Of a stretch of DNA of 64,000 nt, positions 1-8,727 are shown piece by piece. A program made the translations under genes and the position numbers. Each line of letters opens with the position of its first letter. Position 1 is the first letter of the stretch. The DNA comes from DASVHS01 sp035468985 (GTDB lineage Bacteria; Acidobacteriota; Thermoanaerobaculia; Gp7-AA8): the NCBI GenBank assembly GCA_035468985.1, contig DATISF010000028.1, forward strand, positions 77,427 to 141,426. Direction: 5' to 3'. The notes under the pieces were generated by a model. The model ran no database searches, was not told the DNA's origin, and saw only the letters and a program-made list of their open reading frames with translations.

Positions 1-1510
1 ACACGATGATGTCGCGGTTCGGACTGATGACCGGGTGGAACGTGTCATTCGGACCGGAAACCGGCGTCTGCTCGCCGAACGTGTACACGCCGAAGTTGGA
101 GCCCGACTGATAGTTGTTCGAAATGTGCTGCTCGGCCCAATCCTGGTAGCCGGCGCTGACGCTGTGTGTGCCGAGGCTCTTGGACGCGAGGTAGTAGGAC
201 AGCTTCAGGTCCCAGGTCTTGTTGTTGCGCTGTTCCGATCCGCAGTCGGAGCAGAACACCGGCGCGCCGAAGAACTGACCTTCGTTGAGGTCGAGACCCC
301 AGCTGCCGTGCGCGAAGTCGGCGGTCGGGCCGCCGCCGTCGACGAACGCGAAGAACTTCTTCGACCAGTTCGCCTCGACGAGAACGCTGTCGGTGAGGAT
401 GCCGCTGTAGTGCGCGGTCTTGAAGCTGTTCGGGGTCTCGCGCGACGGATCGATGCTGGAGAACTCGTAGCAGCCGAACAAGCAGACCCCCGTCTGCGGG
501 TTCTTGATGTCGAGGTACGACACGACCACGCTGTGCTTCGGCGTGATCTGGCCGGTCAGCTTGCCTTCATAGCGCGTGTTCTTCGAAACGGCCTGGAACT
601 TGACGTTCGAGTTCGTCAGGAAGTTGTCGGTGCCGATCTTTGCCGAACGGGCCGCGCCGAAGAACCACAGGCGGTCGCGCACGATGCGTCCGCCGAGGGT
701 TGCTTCATACACGCTGTCGATGTGATCGGTCGGGTCGGGCTGATGCGGATCGGGAGTCTTGGTCGTCCAGTTGTTATTGGTCAGGGAGTCGCGGATCGAG
801 CCGCTGAACTCGTTGCCGCCCGACTTCGTGATCGCGTTGACCACGCCGCCGGTGAAGCGGCCGTACTCGGCCGAGATCGCGCCGGTGAGCACCGTCTGCT
901 CCTGGATCGCGTCCTCGATGAACAGATTGTGGATCTGGCTCCGGAGGTTTTCGTTGATGACCGCGCCGTTGACCATGTACAGATTCTCGTGAGCCGGTGC
1001 GCCGGAGATCACCAGCTGCCCGGGTGTGGGCGTGTTGGTGTTCACGTTCGGCGCGATCGACGCCTGCGCCTGGAACGTGCGTCCCACCGGAAGGTCCTCG
1101 ACGAGCTCCTGCTTCACGTTCGTCTGGATCTCCTGCGTTTCCAGCACGGCCGGAGCGCTGGCGGTGACGGTGATCGCCTCGGCCACCGCCGAGAGCTTCA
1201 ACTCCGCGTCCGCGCGCCCGGTCTGGCCGAGGCCGACCACCGCGTGGCGCGTCACGGGTTGCATGCTCTCCATTTCGAATTTGACCGTGAAGTCGCCCGG
1301 CGGAACCGCGCCGAAAATGAAATTGCCGTTCACGTCGGTGTAGGCCGTACGCGTCCCCTGCATCGCCGGCGAGGAGATGGTGACGGTGACACCGGGGAGA
1401 GCGCTCCCCTCCGTGACGACGTGGCCGGTGAGACTCGACGTGGTCTGTGCCCACGCCGCTGTGCTGCATAAGAGCAGCAGGACTGCTAAACAGGTTCGAC
1501 TGAACTTCAT
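1..1510 (-). CDS. TonB-dependent receptor, Oar-like (N-terminal part)
   Basis: The first ~503 residues of an outer-membrane receptor whose gene runs off the left edge. It starts at ATG 1510, with GGAAG a few bases upstream. A 22-residue signal peptide is cut after AWA-Q. Residues ~25-110 form a carboxypeptidase-regulatory-like beta-sandwich. A plug domain follows (ENLYMVNGAVINE, then SAEYGRFTGGVVNAITKSGG) and the first barrel strands begin. This is the Oar/CirA-like layout expanded in Acidobacteriota. Substrate import would need a TonB protein, and a candidate lies at 17470. The ligand cannot be deduced. The opposite strand is also open for 478 codons, but the signal peptide and plug motifs make the minus strand the real one. 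Confidence 0.93.
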   Translation of the reverse strand, partial: MKFSRTCLAVLLLLCSTAAWAQTTSSLTGHVVTEGSALPGVTVTISSPAMQGTRTAYTDVNGNFIFGAVPPGDFTVKFEMESMQPVTRHAVVGLGQTGRADAELKLSAVAEAITVTASAPAVLETQEIQTNVKQELVEDLPVGRTFQAQASIAPNVNTNTPTPGQLVISGAPAHENLYMVNGAVINENLRSQIHNLFIEDAIQEQTVLTGAISAEYGRFTGGVVNAITKSGGNEFSGSIRDSLTNNNWTTKTPDPHQPDPTDHIDSVYEATLGGRIVRDRLWFFGAARSAKIGTDNFLTNSNVKFQAVSKNTRYEGKLTGQITPKHSVVVSYLDIKNPQTGVCLFGCYEFSSIDPSRETPNSFKTAHYSGILTDSVLVEANWSKKFFAFVDGGGPTADFAHGSWGLDLNEGQFFGAPVFCSDCGSEQRNNKTWDLKLSYYLASKSLGTHSVSAGYQDWAEQHISNNYQSGSNFGVYTFGEQTPVSGPNDTFHPVISPNRDIIV

Positions 1511-1743
1511 CAATGTGCTTCCTTTCGTTATCGATCTGTGAACACAACTGCCGTTGGGCCGCTCTGCAGCCCGAGCAATGGCCCGACCAAGTCGGCACGT
1601 CGCTAAGTCATTGATGGATCTAGATCGCGCAGAAGCAGCGTGTTACGCGATTCAAGCGCGGGGAGGCGCTTTGGGCGGATTTCCGAATCGCGTCATGACC
1701 GTTCACAGTTTCGACAAGACCGTTTGCCGGAAGCGCGGAGCTT
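1511..1743. other. Intergenic region upstream of the receptor gene
   Basis: These 233 bases lie between the receptor start and the stop of the LolC/E gene, both read on the minus strand, so the receptor promoter must be here. I see no convincing -35/-10 pair, no hairpin followed by Ts, and no conserved short ORF. Confidence 0.5.
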
Positions 1744-2964
1744 TCACTCGTGGCGCAGCGCCTCGATCGGATCGAGACGCGCAGCGCGTGACGCGGGAAT
1801 GATCGTCGCCAGGAACGAGACCATCACCGAGAACGCGGCGATGACCGTCAGGTCCGCCGCCCGGGTCACGAACGGAATCGACGACACGAAATACACCTCG
1901 GCGATCTCCGGCGGGAAGGAGACGATGTGGAAACGCGTGATGATCCAGCAGACCACGACCCCGAGAAACAGCCCCGCGCCCGTCCCCGCGAAGCCCACCA
2001 TCGTCCCGTACCAGAGAAAGATGGTGCGCACCATCCTCCGCTCCGCTCCCATCGACGTCAGGATGCCGATCTCCTTCCGCTTCTCGTGAACGGTCATGAT
2101 CAGTGTGGAGACGATGTTGAACGTCGATACGAAGACGATCAGGCCGATGACGATGAAGAGAACGAGCTGCTGAATGCGGAGCATCGAGAACAGCTGGCGG
2201 TTCATCTCCCGCCAGTCGCTCACCGCGAAGCGCTGATCGGTGCGTCGGCCGATCTCGCGCACCACTCGGGAAAGAGATGCGTCATCGCGGAGCTTCACCT
2301 CCACGAGGTTCGCCGCGCTCGTCACGCCGATCAAATCCTGCGCCTCGCCAAGATCGAGAAACAGCCAGCGTGCGTCGTATTCGTAGAAACCGGTATCGAA
2401 GACGTTCGTCACGACAAACGATGCCGTGCGCGGCAGGAATGTGCCGGAACGCTCGGTCGGAACCGTCACGCTGATCGAGACACCCGGGCTGATGCCGAGC
2501 TTCGCCGCGAGATACTTGCCGACCGCGACGCCGCGCTCCCCTTCCGGAGTCACGAATCCGCTCTTGCCGATGACCTTCGCCAGCATCGGAGACGTACGCG
2601 CGCGCGACGGCTCGATGCCTTTGAGCATCACTTCGGATCCCGTCGTATTCCGTTCCGTCGTCACCACAGCCTGCTGGAACACGACCGGTGACGCTTCCGC
2701 GACTCCCGGCGTACCGCGAATCACCGCGAGCAGCGGCGCCGGATTCGTGATCGGACCGGCCACGGAATAGACGAACACCTCCGCGTTGCCGCCGAGGAGC
2801 TTGCGCTGGAGGTCGCGGCGATAGCCGGTCATGAGGGCCATCGAGATCACCAGGGCCATCACGCCGATGATCAAGCCGAACACCGACACCGCCCCGACCG
2901 CCGACACCAGCGCGTCCGTGGGACGGCGGAGGTAGCGCCAGGCGATTCGCTGTGCTAACGACAC
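1744..2964 (-). CDS. LolC/LolE-type lipoprotein-releasing ABC permease
   Basis: Inner-membrane permease of the FtsX/LolCE family, which frees lipoproteins for outer-membrane sorting together with a LolD ATPase. No lolD is seen here. The 406-residue product starts with SLAQRIAWRYLRR, has one N-terminal membrane helix (~20-45), a large periplasmic MacB_PCD domain, and three C-terminal helices with the FtsX core (KRKEIGILTSMGAERRMV). I chose GTG 2964, because an ORF open to 3024 would add residues encoded purely by a heptamer repeat (2965-3010), and because 406 residues fits E. coli LolC (399). The repeat supplies GAGGACC as a possible ribosome binding site. Confidence 0.85.
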   Translation of the reverse strand: MSLAQRIAWRYLRRPTDALVSAVGAVSVFGLIIGVMALVISMALMTGYRRDLQRKLLGGNAEVFVYSVAGPITNPAPLLAVIRGTPGVAEASPVVFQQAVVTTERNTTGSEVMLKGIEPSRARTSPMLAKVIGKSGFVTPEGERGVAVGKYLAAKLGISPGVSISVTVPTERSGTFLPRTASFVVTNVFDTGFYEYDARWLFLDLGEAQDLIGVTSAANLVEVKLRDDASLSRVVREIGRRTDQRFAVSDWREMNRQLFSMLRIQQLVLFIVIGLIVFVSTFNIVSTLIMTVHEKRKEIGILTSMGAERRMVRTIFLWYGTMVGFAGTGAGLFLGVVVCWIITRFHIVSFPPEIAEVYFVSSIPFVTRAADLTVIAAFSVMVSFLATIIPASRAARLDPIEALRHE

Positions 2965-3010
2965 CGGTCCTCGCTCCTCGCTCCTCGGTCCTCGGTTGGT
3001 TCCGAGGAGC
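2965..3010. repeat. Heptamer array, left arm of S23 cassette 1
   Basis: Imperfect tandem copies of a 7-base unit (GGTCCTC, GCTCCTC, GCTCCTC, GGTCCTC and a decayed unit). The reverse-complement unit GAGGACC recurs at 3296-3326, so the two arrays are inverted arms around a ~285-base segment that holds an S23-like gene remnant. Confidence 0.75.
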
Positions 3011-3056
3011 ACTCCCAGACCCACACGGCCGGTCGGCTCTCCTGAACTCTCTCCGC

Positions 3057-3296
3057 ATGAACCAAATGAGCTCCGACCGCAATTTGCAGGTTTGGCAGTT
3101 GAGTGGCGTCCTTACAAAGGATGGTTACGCATTGACGGATGCATTTCCAGGGTCCGAAGTCTTCGGCCTCAGCGTGCAGATGCGTCGGGCCGCCGCATCA
3201 ATCATGTGCAACATAGCAGAAGGACAGGGACGATGGTCTGCGCGCGATCAGTGCCACTTCTGCTCGATCGCTCCTAGCACGCGGAGCCGAAATCCC
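3057..3296 (+). pseudogene. Truncated four-helix-bundle (S23/23S rRNA IVS-type) protein gene
   Basis: From ATG 3057 the translation matches the first half of S23/four-helix-bundle proteins: LQVWQLS, then FPGSEVFGLSVQMRRAAASI and CNIAEGQGR, which is the family signature (RRAA.SI..NIAEG). After the expected FCSIA the similarity stops and reading enters the right heptamer array. Helices 3-4 are missing, since full-length members have ~120 residues. Family members occur as stand-alone genes or inside 23S rRNA intervening sequences; their role is unclear. Base composition looks more AT-rich than the neighbours. I infer a decayed mobile cassette. Confidence 0.75.
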
Positions 3297-3326
3297 GTGG
3301 ACCGAGGACCCAGGGCCGAGGACTGG
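3296..3326. repeat. Heptamer array, right arm of S23 cassette 1
   Basis: Units GTGGACC, GAGGACC, CAGGGCC, GAGGACT, which are the inverse of the array at 2965-3010. It ends two bases before a -10 hexamer (3328-3333) for the next gene. Confidence 0.7.
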
Positions 3327-3327
3327 A

Positions 3328-3333
3328 TACAAT
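3328..3333 (+). promoter_or_regulatory. -10 box TACAAT, leaderless-type
   Basis: TACAAT lies 9 bases before ATG 3343 with no Shine-Dalgarno sequence between them, so transcription would start at or next to the start codon. Confidence 0.5.
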
Positions 3334-3342
3334 CCCTCCCGC

Positions 3343-5658
3343 ATGAAACGCCTCACGCTCGTCATCCTCCTTGCCGCCGCCACCGCCGCCACCCTCACCG
3401 CCCAGCCCACCCCCTCCGAGTTCCTCAAGATGAACGTCGGGGCGGACCGCGTGCTGGCGGACTACCGGCAGATCGTCTCCTACCTGCGCGCGCTCGATGC
3501 CGCATCGCCGCGACTGCAGGTCGAGACGCTCGGCAAGACGACGCTCGGCGAAGAGATGGTCATGGCCGTGATCTCGTCCGAAGCGAATATGCGCAATCTG
3601 CCGCGGCTGCGGGAGATCGCGGCGCGGCTCGCCGATCCGCGCGGCCTGTCCGATGACGAGGCGAACCGGCTGATCGGCGAGGGGAAAGCGATCGTGCTGG
3701 TGACGTGCAACATCCACTCGACGGAGATCGCCTCGAGCCAGATGGCGATGGAGTGGGCGCACGATCTCGTGACGGCGAATGATCCCGAAACGCGCCGGCG
3801 CCTCGACAACGTCGTCCTGCTGCTCGTCCCGTCACTGAATCCCGACGGCCAGATCATGGTCACCGACTGGTACCGCAAATACCTCGGCACGAAGTACGAG
3901 GGCGGCGACATGCCGTGGCTGTATCACCACTATGTCGGTCACGACGATAATCGTGACTGGTTTATGTTGACGCAAATCGAAACGAAAAATATGTCGCATG
4001 CGGTGTACCACGAGTGGTTCCCTCAGGTTTTCGTGGACGAGCACCAGATGGGCTCGAACGGGCCGCGCATGTTCATCCCCCCGTTTGCCGATCCCGTCGA
4101 TCCGGACGTCAACCCGCTCATCTGGCGCGAGGTCAACATCATCGGCTCGAACATGGCCTTCCGCCTCGAACAGAACCACAAGAGCGGTTTGATCTACGGC
4201 TTTTCGTTCGATGCCTACTGGCTCGGCGGAACGCGCAACACGGGATGGTGGAAGAACATCACCGGCCTGCTGCTCGAAACTGCGTCGGCGCGCATCGCCA
4301 CGCCGGTCTCCATCGAGCCGACCGAGCTCCGCGGCGGAAGCAAGGGACTCGTCGAGTACAAGCCGACGATCAACTTCCCCAACCCGTGGAAGGGCGGGTG
4401 GTGGCGGATGCGTGACATCATGGATTACGAGCGCATCGCATCCGACGCGCTTCTCGAAACCGCTGCCGACCGCCGGAGCGATCTGCTGCGCGACGTGCTC
4501 ACCCGCGCACGCGAGGCAATCGCGTCCGCCACCCCGCGCGAGGCGTACCGCATTCCGAAGCAACAGCACGACTGGCCGACCGCACAGCAGATGACCGCGA
4601 TCCTCCTCGAGCACGGCGTCGAGATCCGCCAGTCGCCGAACGGTGACTACTGGATCCCGATGGCGCAGCCGTACGCAAAATTCATCACGGAGATGATGGA
4701 GCCGCAGCGCTATCCGGAGATCCGCCTGCAGCCGGGGAAGGACATCCTCCGTCCGTACGACATCGCCACCTGGACCCTGCCGCTGCAGATGGGAGTGACG
4801 GTCGAGCACACGACGATGCCGGAAGGGCCCACGCTGCAACGCGTCAAGGACATCAAGCCGGAGACGAAGGAGGTCATCCTCCGCGGTGCGAAGTACAAGA
4901 AGCCGCGCGTGGCCGTCTACAAGCCGTGGGGCGCGTTCAACGATGAGGGATGGACGCGCTGGCTGCTCGACACCTACGGCTTTGCCCCGAAGTCGCTCTC
5001 CCCACAAGAGGTGAAAGGCGCACTGCCGTTCGACGCCATCATCCTCGCCGACATCAACAAGGACGCGCTCGCGACCGGAAAGCGCCGCGGCGGCGAAGAG
5101 GGTGGCGCCACAATGACCTACGAGCCCGAGATGCCGCCCGAATACCGCGGAGGCCTCGGCCCCGAGGGGTTGAGCGCGCTGAAAGGCTTCGTCGAGAACG
5201 GCGGGACGCTCATCGCGTTCGCTTCCTCCTGCGACTACGTCATTGACAACTTCAACGTTCCCGTCCGCAATGTTTTGCGCGGCGTCCGACCAGACGAGTT
5301 TTCGGTTCCAGGCTCCCTCGTGCGGCTCAACGTGCGCACGGACCATCCCGTGACGACCGGCATCCCGTCGCAAGTCGCAGCGTTCATCGACAAGGGCATC
5401 GCGTTCGATACGACCGCGCCCGCCGCGGACATGCAGCGCTGGGTTCTGGCCACGTATCCGCAAGACCCGCGCGACATTCTCCTCTCCGGCTGGATCAGCG
5501 GACAGGAGAAGCTGGCCGGCAAAGCGGCCGCGGTGGCGATGACCTACGGCAAGGGAAAAATCGTTCTCCTCGGATTCCGCGCGCAAAACCGCGGGCAGAC
5601 GCACGCGACGTTCCCGTTCGTGTTCAACTCGCTCTACTGGTCGGTGCAACAGCAGTAG
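3343..5658 (+). CDS. Secreted M14-family zinc carboxypeptidase
   Basis: A 771-residue exported peptidase. The signal peptide is residues 1-20 (LTAQ cleavage). The catalytic M14 domain follows: NIHSTE gives the zinc-binding H125xxE128 pair, and NPDG and the conserved HDDNRDW segment follow as in bacterial M14 peptidases with long C-terminal regions. The second half (~540-770) has a glutamine-amidotransferase-like fold pattern (FDAIILADINK, FVENGGTLIAFASS, GKGKIVLLGFRAQNRGQT), usual for this M14 subgroup. It probably trims peptides in the periplasm. A lipoprotein gene starts 2 bases after the stop and is probably cotranscribed. Confidence 0.88.
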   Translation: MKRLTLVILLAAATAATLTAQPTPSEFLKMNVGADRVLADYRQIVSYLRALDAASPRLQVETLGKTTLGEEMVMAVISSEANMRNLPRLREIAARLADPRGLSDDEANRLIGEGKAIVLVTCNIHSTEIASSQMAMEWAHDLVTANDPETRRRLDNVVLLLVPSLNPDGQIMVTDWYRKYLGTKYEGGDMPWLYHHYVGHDDNRDWFMLTQIETKNMSHAVYHEWFPQVFVDEHQMGSNGPRMFIPPFADPVDPDVNPLIWREVNIIGSNMAFRLEQNHKSGLIYGFSFDAYWLGGTRNTGWWKNITGLLLETASARIATPVSIEPTELRGGSKGLVEYKPTINFPNPWKGGWWRMRDIMDYERIASDALLETAADRRSDLLRDVLTRAREAIASATPREAYRIPKQQHDWPTAQQMTAILLEHGVEIRQSPNGDYWIPMAQPYAKFITEMMEPQRYPEIRLQPGKDILRPYDIATWTLPLQMGVTVEHTTMPEGPTLQRVKDIKPETKEVILRGAKYKKPRVAVYKPWGAFNDEGWTRWLLDTYGFAPKSLSPQEVKGALPFDAIILADINKDALATGKRRGGEEGGATMTYEPEMPPEYRGGLGPEGLSALKGFVENGGTLIAFASSCDYVIDNFNVPVRNVLRGVRPDEFSVPGSLVRLNVRTDHPVTTGIPSQVAAFIDKGIAFDTTAPAADMQRWVLATYPQDPRDILLSGWISGQEKLAGKAAAVAMTYGKGKIVLLGFRAQNRGQTHATFPFVFNSLYWSVQQQ

Positions 5659-5660
5659 TC

Positions 5661-6473
5661 GTGCGGTTTCGTGTCGTACCTCTGCTTCTGCTCGTCGTGC
5701 TGCTCGGGTGCGACAACCGGAAGCGCTGGACGAACCCAATCCTAGACGTCAACTGCGGAAAGCTGAAGCTTCACTTCGAGGAGCGCGTAGAGCACATCGG
5801 CTTCCCGGCCGGGGTGACGTCCTTCACACCGGCCCTGCTCATGGACGACGGATCGGGCTGGAGAGCCGTCAATGCAAGAGGCGAACACTCATCGCCATCG
5901 GGTTACACCTCACTCCTGGCGGCCACCGCGCGTTTCCATCGATTTCCATCGCGGCCCGATGAAGATGCCTATCACCACTCGACGTGGGTCCTCTATGTCG
6001 ATCCTGCGGTCATCAGCGAGGCGGAGTACGACGCAGTATGCGCATGCGTCGACGCGAACATCTCCGCGATCGACGCCGCCTGGGACAAGCCTCGCAATCC
6101 GACGGAGAATTTCGGCCTATCGACGGAGCGCCGGTTTCGCATGCACGCGGCCCTTCGCATCAAGTACGACCCGCGCTTTTCCTACGCCGATCGAACGACG
6201 CTCGGCGTTCTGTGGGACTGCCCTTCCCATGCCGCCATCAAGACAGGCGTGCCCGACGAACTGGTGTTCTTCTCGACGAAAGACACCTTCGTCGGCGTGA
6301 TCGGACGCATCTCGCGGGATGAGAAACACGCGGAGCTGTACAGCTTCCGGCAACTGATCCCCGCGGTTCAGCGGATCGTCGGACAGAACTACAAGGAGTT
6401 CTACGGGCAGTGCCGCAACGCGCGCGGGAAGACGTTGTACGAGACGCTGGCGCCGGTCGACTGGAAACCGTAA
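5661..6473 (+). CDS. Putative lipoprotein of unknown function
   Basis: A 270-residue product with start GTG 5661, only 2 bases after the peptidase stop. The N-terminus is a lipoprotein signal (RFRVVPLLLLVVLLGC, lipobox LLGC, Cys at residue ~17). The rest is a globular soluble domain with several Trp and Cys residues (DAVCACVDANIS, LGVLWDCPSHAA). I do not recognise a family. Being coupled to the M14 peptidase and ending against murI on the opposite strand, it is most simply an envelope protein of the same operon. Confidence 0.75.
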   Translation: MRFRVVPLLLLVVLLGCDNRKRWTNPILDVNCGKLKLHFEERVEHIGFPAGVTSFTPALLMDDGSGWRAVNARGEHSSPSGYTSLLAATARFHRFPSRPDEDAYHHSTWVLYVDPAVISEAEYDAVCACVDANISAIDAAWDKPRNPTENFGLSTERRFRMHAALRIKYDPRFSYADRTTLGVLWDCPSHAAIKTGVPDELVFFSTKDTFVGVIGRISRDEKHAELYSFRQLIPAVQRIVGQNYKEFYGQCRNARGKTLYETLAPVDWKP

Positions 6474-7292
6474 TCAGAGCGTCACCAGCTCCAGGTTCTC
6501 GATCTCGTGCTCGAGGAACTCTCCGGCAATGCGGCGGAAACGCTCCTCGGCATCGGTGACCAGAAACGTGTGGAGCGAGGGGCGTCCTCGCGCGCCGGCG
6601 GCCGATGACGGCCGCCGCTGCACGGCTTTCTTCACCCACTTCGCCGTGGTCTCCGCGCTGTCGACGATCTGGACCTTGTCGCCGACCACGCTCTCGATCG
6701 TGGCGCGCAGGATCGGATAGTGCGTGCATCCCAGGACGAGCGTGTCGATCCCGGCGTCGACGAGCGGCTCGAGGTAGATCTCCGCGACCTCGCGCGCGAC
6801 GTGCGTGTTCGCCCACCCTTCTTCGGCAAGCGCCACGAACAACGGCGCGGCCGACTCGATGACCTCGATTTGCGCGTCGAGCGCATGAATCGCCTTCGTG
6901 TACGCCTTCGACTTCACCGTGCCTTCCGTGGCGATCACCCCGATCTTTCCGGACGTGCACTCGATCGCCGCTCTGGCACCCGGTTCGACGACGCCGATCA
7001 CGGGAATGGGAAGTTCCGCGGTGAGCGTCGGCAGCGCCGCCGCCGTTGCCGTGTTGCAGGCGATCACGAGCAGCTTGATGCCGCGATCGAGAAGATGCCT
7101 GGCGGCCTGACGCGAGTAGCGGATCACGATCTCCGGCGACTTCGTCCCGTACGGCACGCGCGCCGAGTCGCCGAGGTACACGAGCGCTTCGCCGGGAAGA
7201 GCGCGCGCGATTTCGCGAAACACCGTGAGCCCGCCCACACCGGAATCGAAGATGCCGATGGGACGGGATCCGTTACTGCGCTTCGCTCCCAT
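6474..7292 (-). CDS. murI: Glutamate racemase
   Basis: Converts L- to D-glutamate for peptidoglycan. The 272-residue product has every family hallmark: IGIFDSGVGGLTV near the N-terminus, YLGDSARVPYG, the first catalytic Cys in ACNTATA, and the second in GCTHYPIL. I chose ATG 7292 rather than an upstream start at 7310, because homologues begin just before the DSGVGG motif. The start lies inside the last codons of the response-regulator gene (stop at 7273), a 20-base overlap that suggests translational coupling. Confidence 0.95.
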   Translation of the reverse strand: MGAKRSNGSRPIGIFDSGVGGLTVFREIARALPGEALVYLGDSARVPYGTKSPEIVIRYSRQAARHLLDRGIKLLVIACNTATAAALPTLTAELPIPVIGVVEPGARAAIECTSGKIGVIATEGTVKSKAYTKAIHALDAQIEVIESAAPLFVALAEEGWANTHVAREVAEIYLEPLVDAGIDTLVLGCTHYPILRATIESVVGDKVQIVDSAETTAKWVKKAVQRRPSSAAGARGRPSLHTFLVTDAEERFRRIAGEFLEHEIENLELVTL

Positions 7293-8667
7293 CCGGCACC
7301 ACCCCCGCACCTGTTTCGCGTTTGATGTTGTACTGCTCGATCTTCTTGTAGAGATTCGATCGCGGCGTGTCGATCGCTTCGGCGGTGCGGGAGACGTTCC
7401 AGCCGTACTCGCGCAGTTTGGCGAGGATGAAGGCCTTCTCCGCCTCGTCCTTGAAATCCTGCAGCGTCGACATCTTCATGGCGCTGGAAATGATGTCGCT
7501 CGGGGCGCGGAAGAACTCAGCGGGCAGATCGCCGATGTCGATCGCGTCGCCCGGCACCATGATCACCAGCCGCTCGATCATGTTCCGCACCTCGCGGACG
7601 TTGCCGCGCCACGCCGCGTCCTGCAGCGCCTTGAGCGCCGCGGGCGCGAACGTTTTCGGGTGGTAGTTGTGCTCCTCGGAAAAAAGGCGCGCGAAGTGCT
7701 GCGCCAGAACCGGGATGTCGTCGCGCCGTTCGCGGAGCGGCGGCGTGCGGATCGGAATCACGTTGAGACGATAGTAGAGATCCTCGCGGAAGCGCCCTGT
7801 CTTGATCTCCTCGGTCAGGTCCTTGTTCGTCGCCGCGATCACGCGCACGTCGACTTTGATGACGCTGGCCGCGCCGACCGGCTCGACTTCACCCTCCTGC
7901 AGAACGCGGAGAACTTTCGCCTGCGTGCGCAGCGACATGTCGCCGACTTCGTCGAGAAAAATCGTCCCGCCGTCGGCGGCGACGAATTTCCCGGTCTGTT
8001 TTCGGACCGCGCCGGTGAATGAGCCCTTTTCGTGCCCGAAGAGCTCCGACTCGATCAGCTCCTCCGGAATTGCCGCGCAGTTGACCTGGATGAACGGCGC
8101 GGACGCTCGTGAGGAGCGGCGATGGATCTCGCGTGCGACGAGCTCCTTGCCGGTCCCCGATTCGCCGGTGATCAGGACCGTGGCTTTCGTGGGAGCGGCG
8201 CGATCGACCAGAGACTTGAGCTCGCGCATCGACGCCGAGTCGCCGACGAGCTGATACTCCTTCTCCGCTTTCGAGCGCAGCTCGGTGTTCTCTTCCTCCA
8301 CCTGGCGCAGGCGCACCGCGTTGCGCACGGTCAGCAGAAGCTTGTCGCGGTTCAGCGGCTTCTCGAGAAAATCGAACGCGCCGCGTTTCGTGCACTCGAC
8401 CGCCGTGTGCACGTCGCCATGTCCCGAAACCATCACCACGGGCGACGACACCCGCTGCTGCTTGAGATTCTCGAGGACTTCGATGCCGTCGAGGACCGGC
8501 ATCTTGATGTCGAGCAGGATCACGTCGTAATCGGTGCGGGTCGCTTTGTCGATGGCCTCCTGTCCCGAGCGCGCCTCGTCGATCCGGTAACCCTCGTATT
8601 CGAGCGTCATCCGGATCGCCTCGCGGATCCCGGTCTCGTCGTCGACGACTAAAACGCGATAAGCCAT
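7273..8667 (-). CDS. NtrC-family sigma-54-dependent response regulator
   Basis: A 464-residue transcription activator for sigma-54 RNA polymerase. Residues 1-120 form a receiver with D9/D10, phospho-acceptor D53 (LLDIKMP) and Lys in FLEKPL. Residues ~145-380 form an AAA+ domain with Walker A GESGTGKE, the sigma-54-contact loop as GSFTGA (usually GAFTGA), and Walker B in GTIFLDEVGD. A Fis-type helix-turn-helix lies at the C-terminus (NVSRTAEAIDTPRSNLYKKI). The layout resembles NtrX/AtoC. No partner kinase is adjacent, so the stimulus is unknown. It overlaps murI downstream. Confidence 0.94.
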   Translation of the reverse strand: MAYRVLVVDDETGIREAIRMTLEYEGYRIDEARSGQEAIDKATRTDYDVILLDIKMPVLDGIEVLENLKQQRVSSPVVMVSGHGDVHTAVECTKRGAFDFLEKPLNRDKLLLTVRNAVRLRQVEEENTELRSKAEKEYQLVGDSASMRELKSLVDRAAPTKATVLITGESGTGKELVAREIHRRSSRASAPFIQVNCAAIPEELIESELFGHEKGSFTGAVRKQTGKFVAADGGTIFLDEVGDMSLRTQAKVLRVLQEGEVEPVGAASVIKVDVRVIAATNKDLTEEIKTGRFREDLYYRLNVIPIRTPPLRERRDDIPVLAQHFARLFSEEHNYHPKTFAPAALKALQDAAWRGNVREVRNMIERLVIMVPGDAIDIGDLPAEFFRAPSDIISSAMKMSTLQDFKDEAEKAFILAKLREYGWNVSRTAEAIDTPRSNLYKKIEQYNIKRETGAGVVPDGSEAQ

Positions 8668-8710
8668 GCCGTACTGCCGTGCATGTTATAGGCCTTACGC
8701 CCCGCCCCTG

Positions 8711-8716
8711 TACAAT
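8711..8716 (+). promoter_or_regulatory. -10 box TACAAT of pepA
   Basis: TACAAT ends 11 bases before ATG 8728, inside the 60-base gap between the divergent regulator and pepA genes. There is no Shine-Dalgarno sequence, which suggests a leaderless or near-leaderless mRNA. Confidence 0.5.
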
Positions 8717-8727
8717 CCCCCGCCGCC

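Noticed and set aside
35..1471. A 478-codon open frame on the plus strand
   Set aside because: It is the mirror of the TonB-dependent receptor on the minus strand, which has a signal peptide, plug motifs and a start codon. The plus-strand product is Arg/Val/Glu-rich without any motif, as GC-rich antisense frames are.
3832..5739. A 635-codon open frame on the minus strand
   Set aside because: It is antisense to the M14 peptidase, whose zinc motif and signal peptide are clear. Arg-rich translation without motifs.
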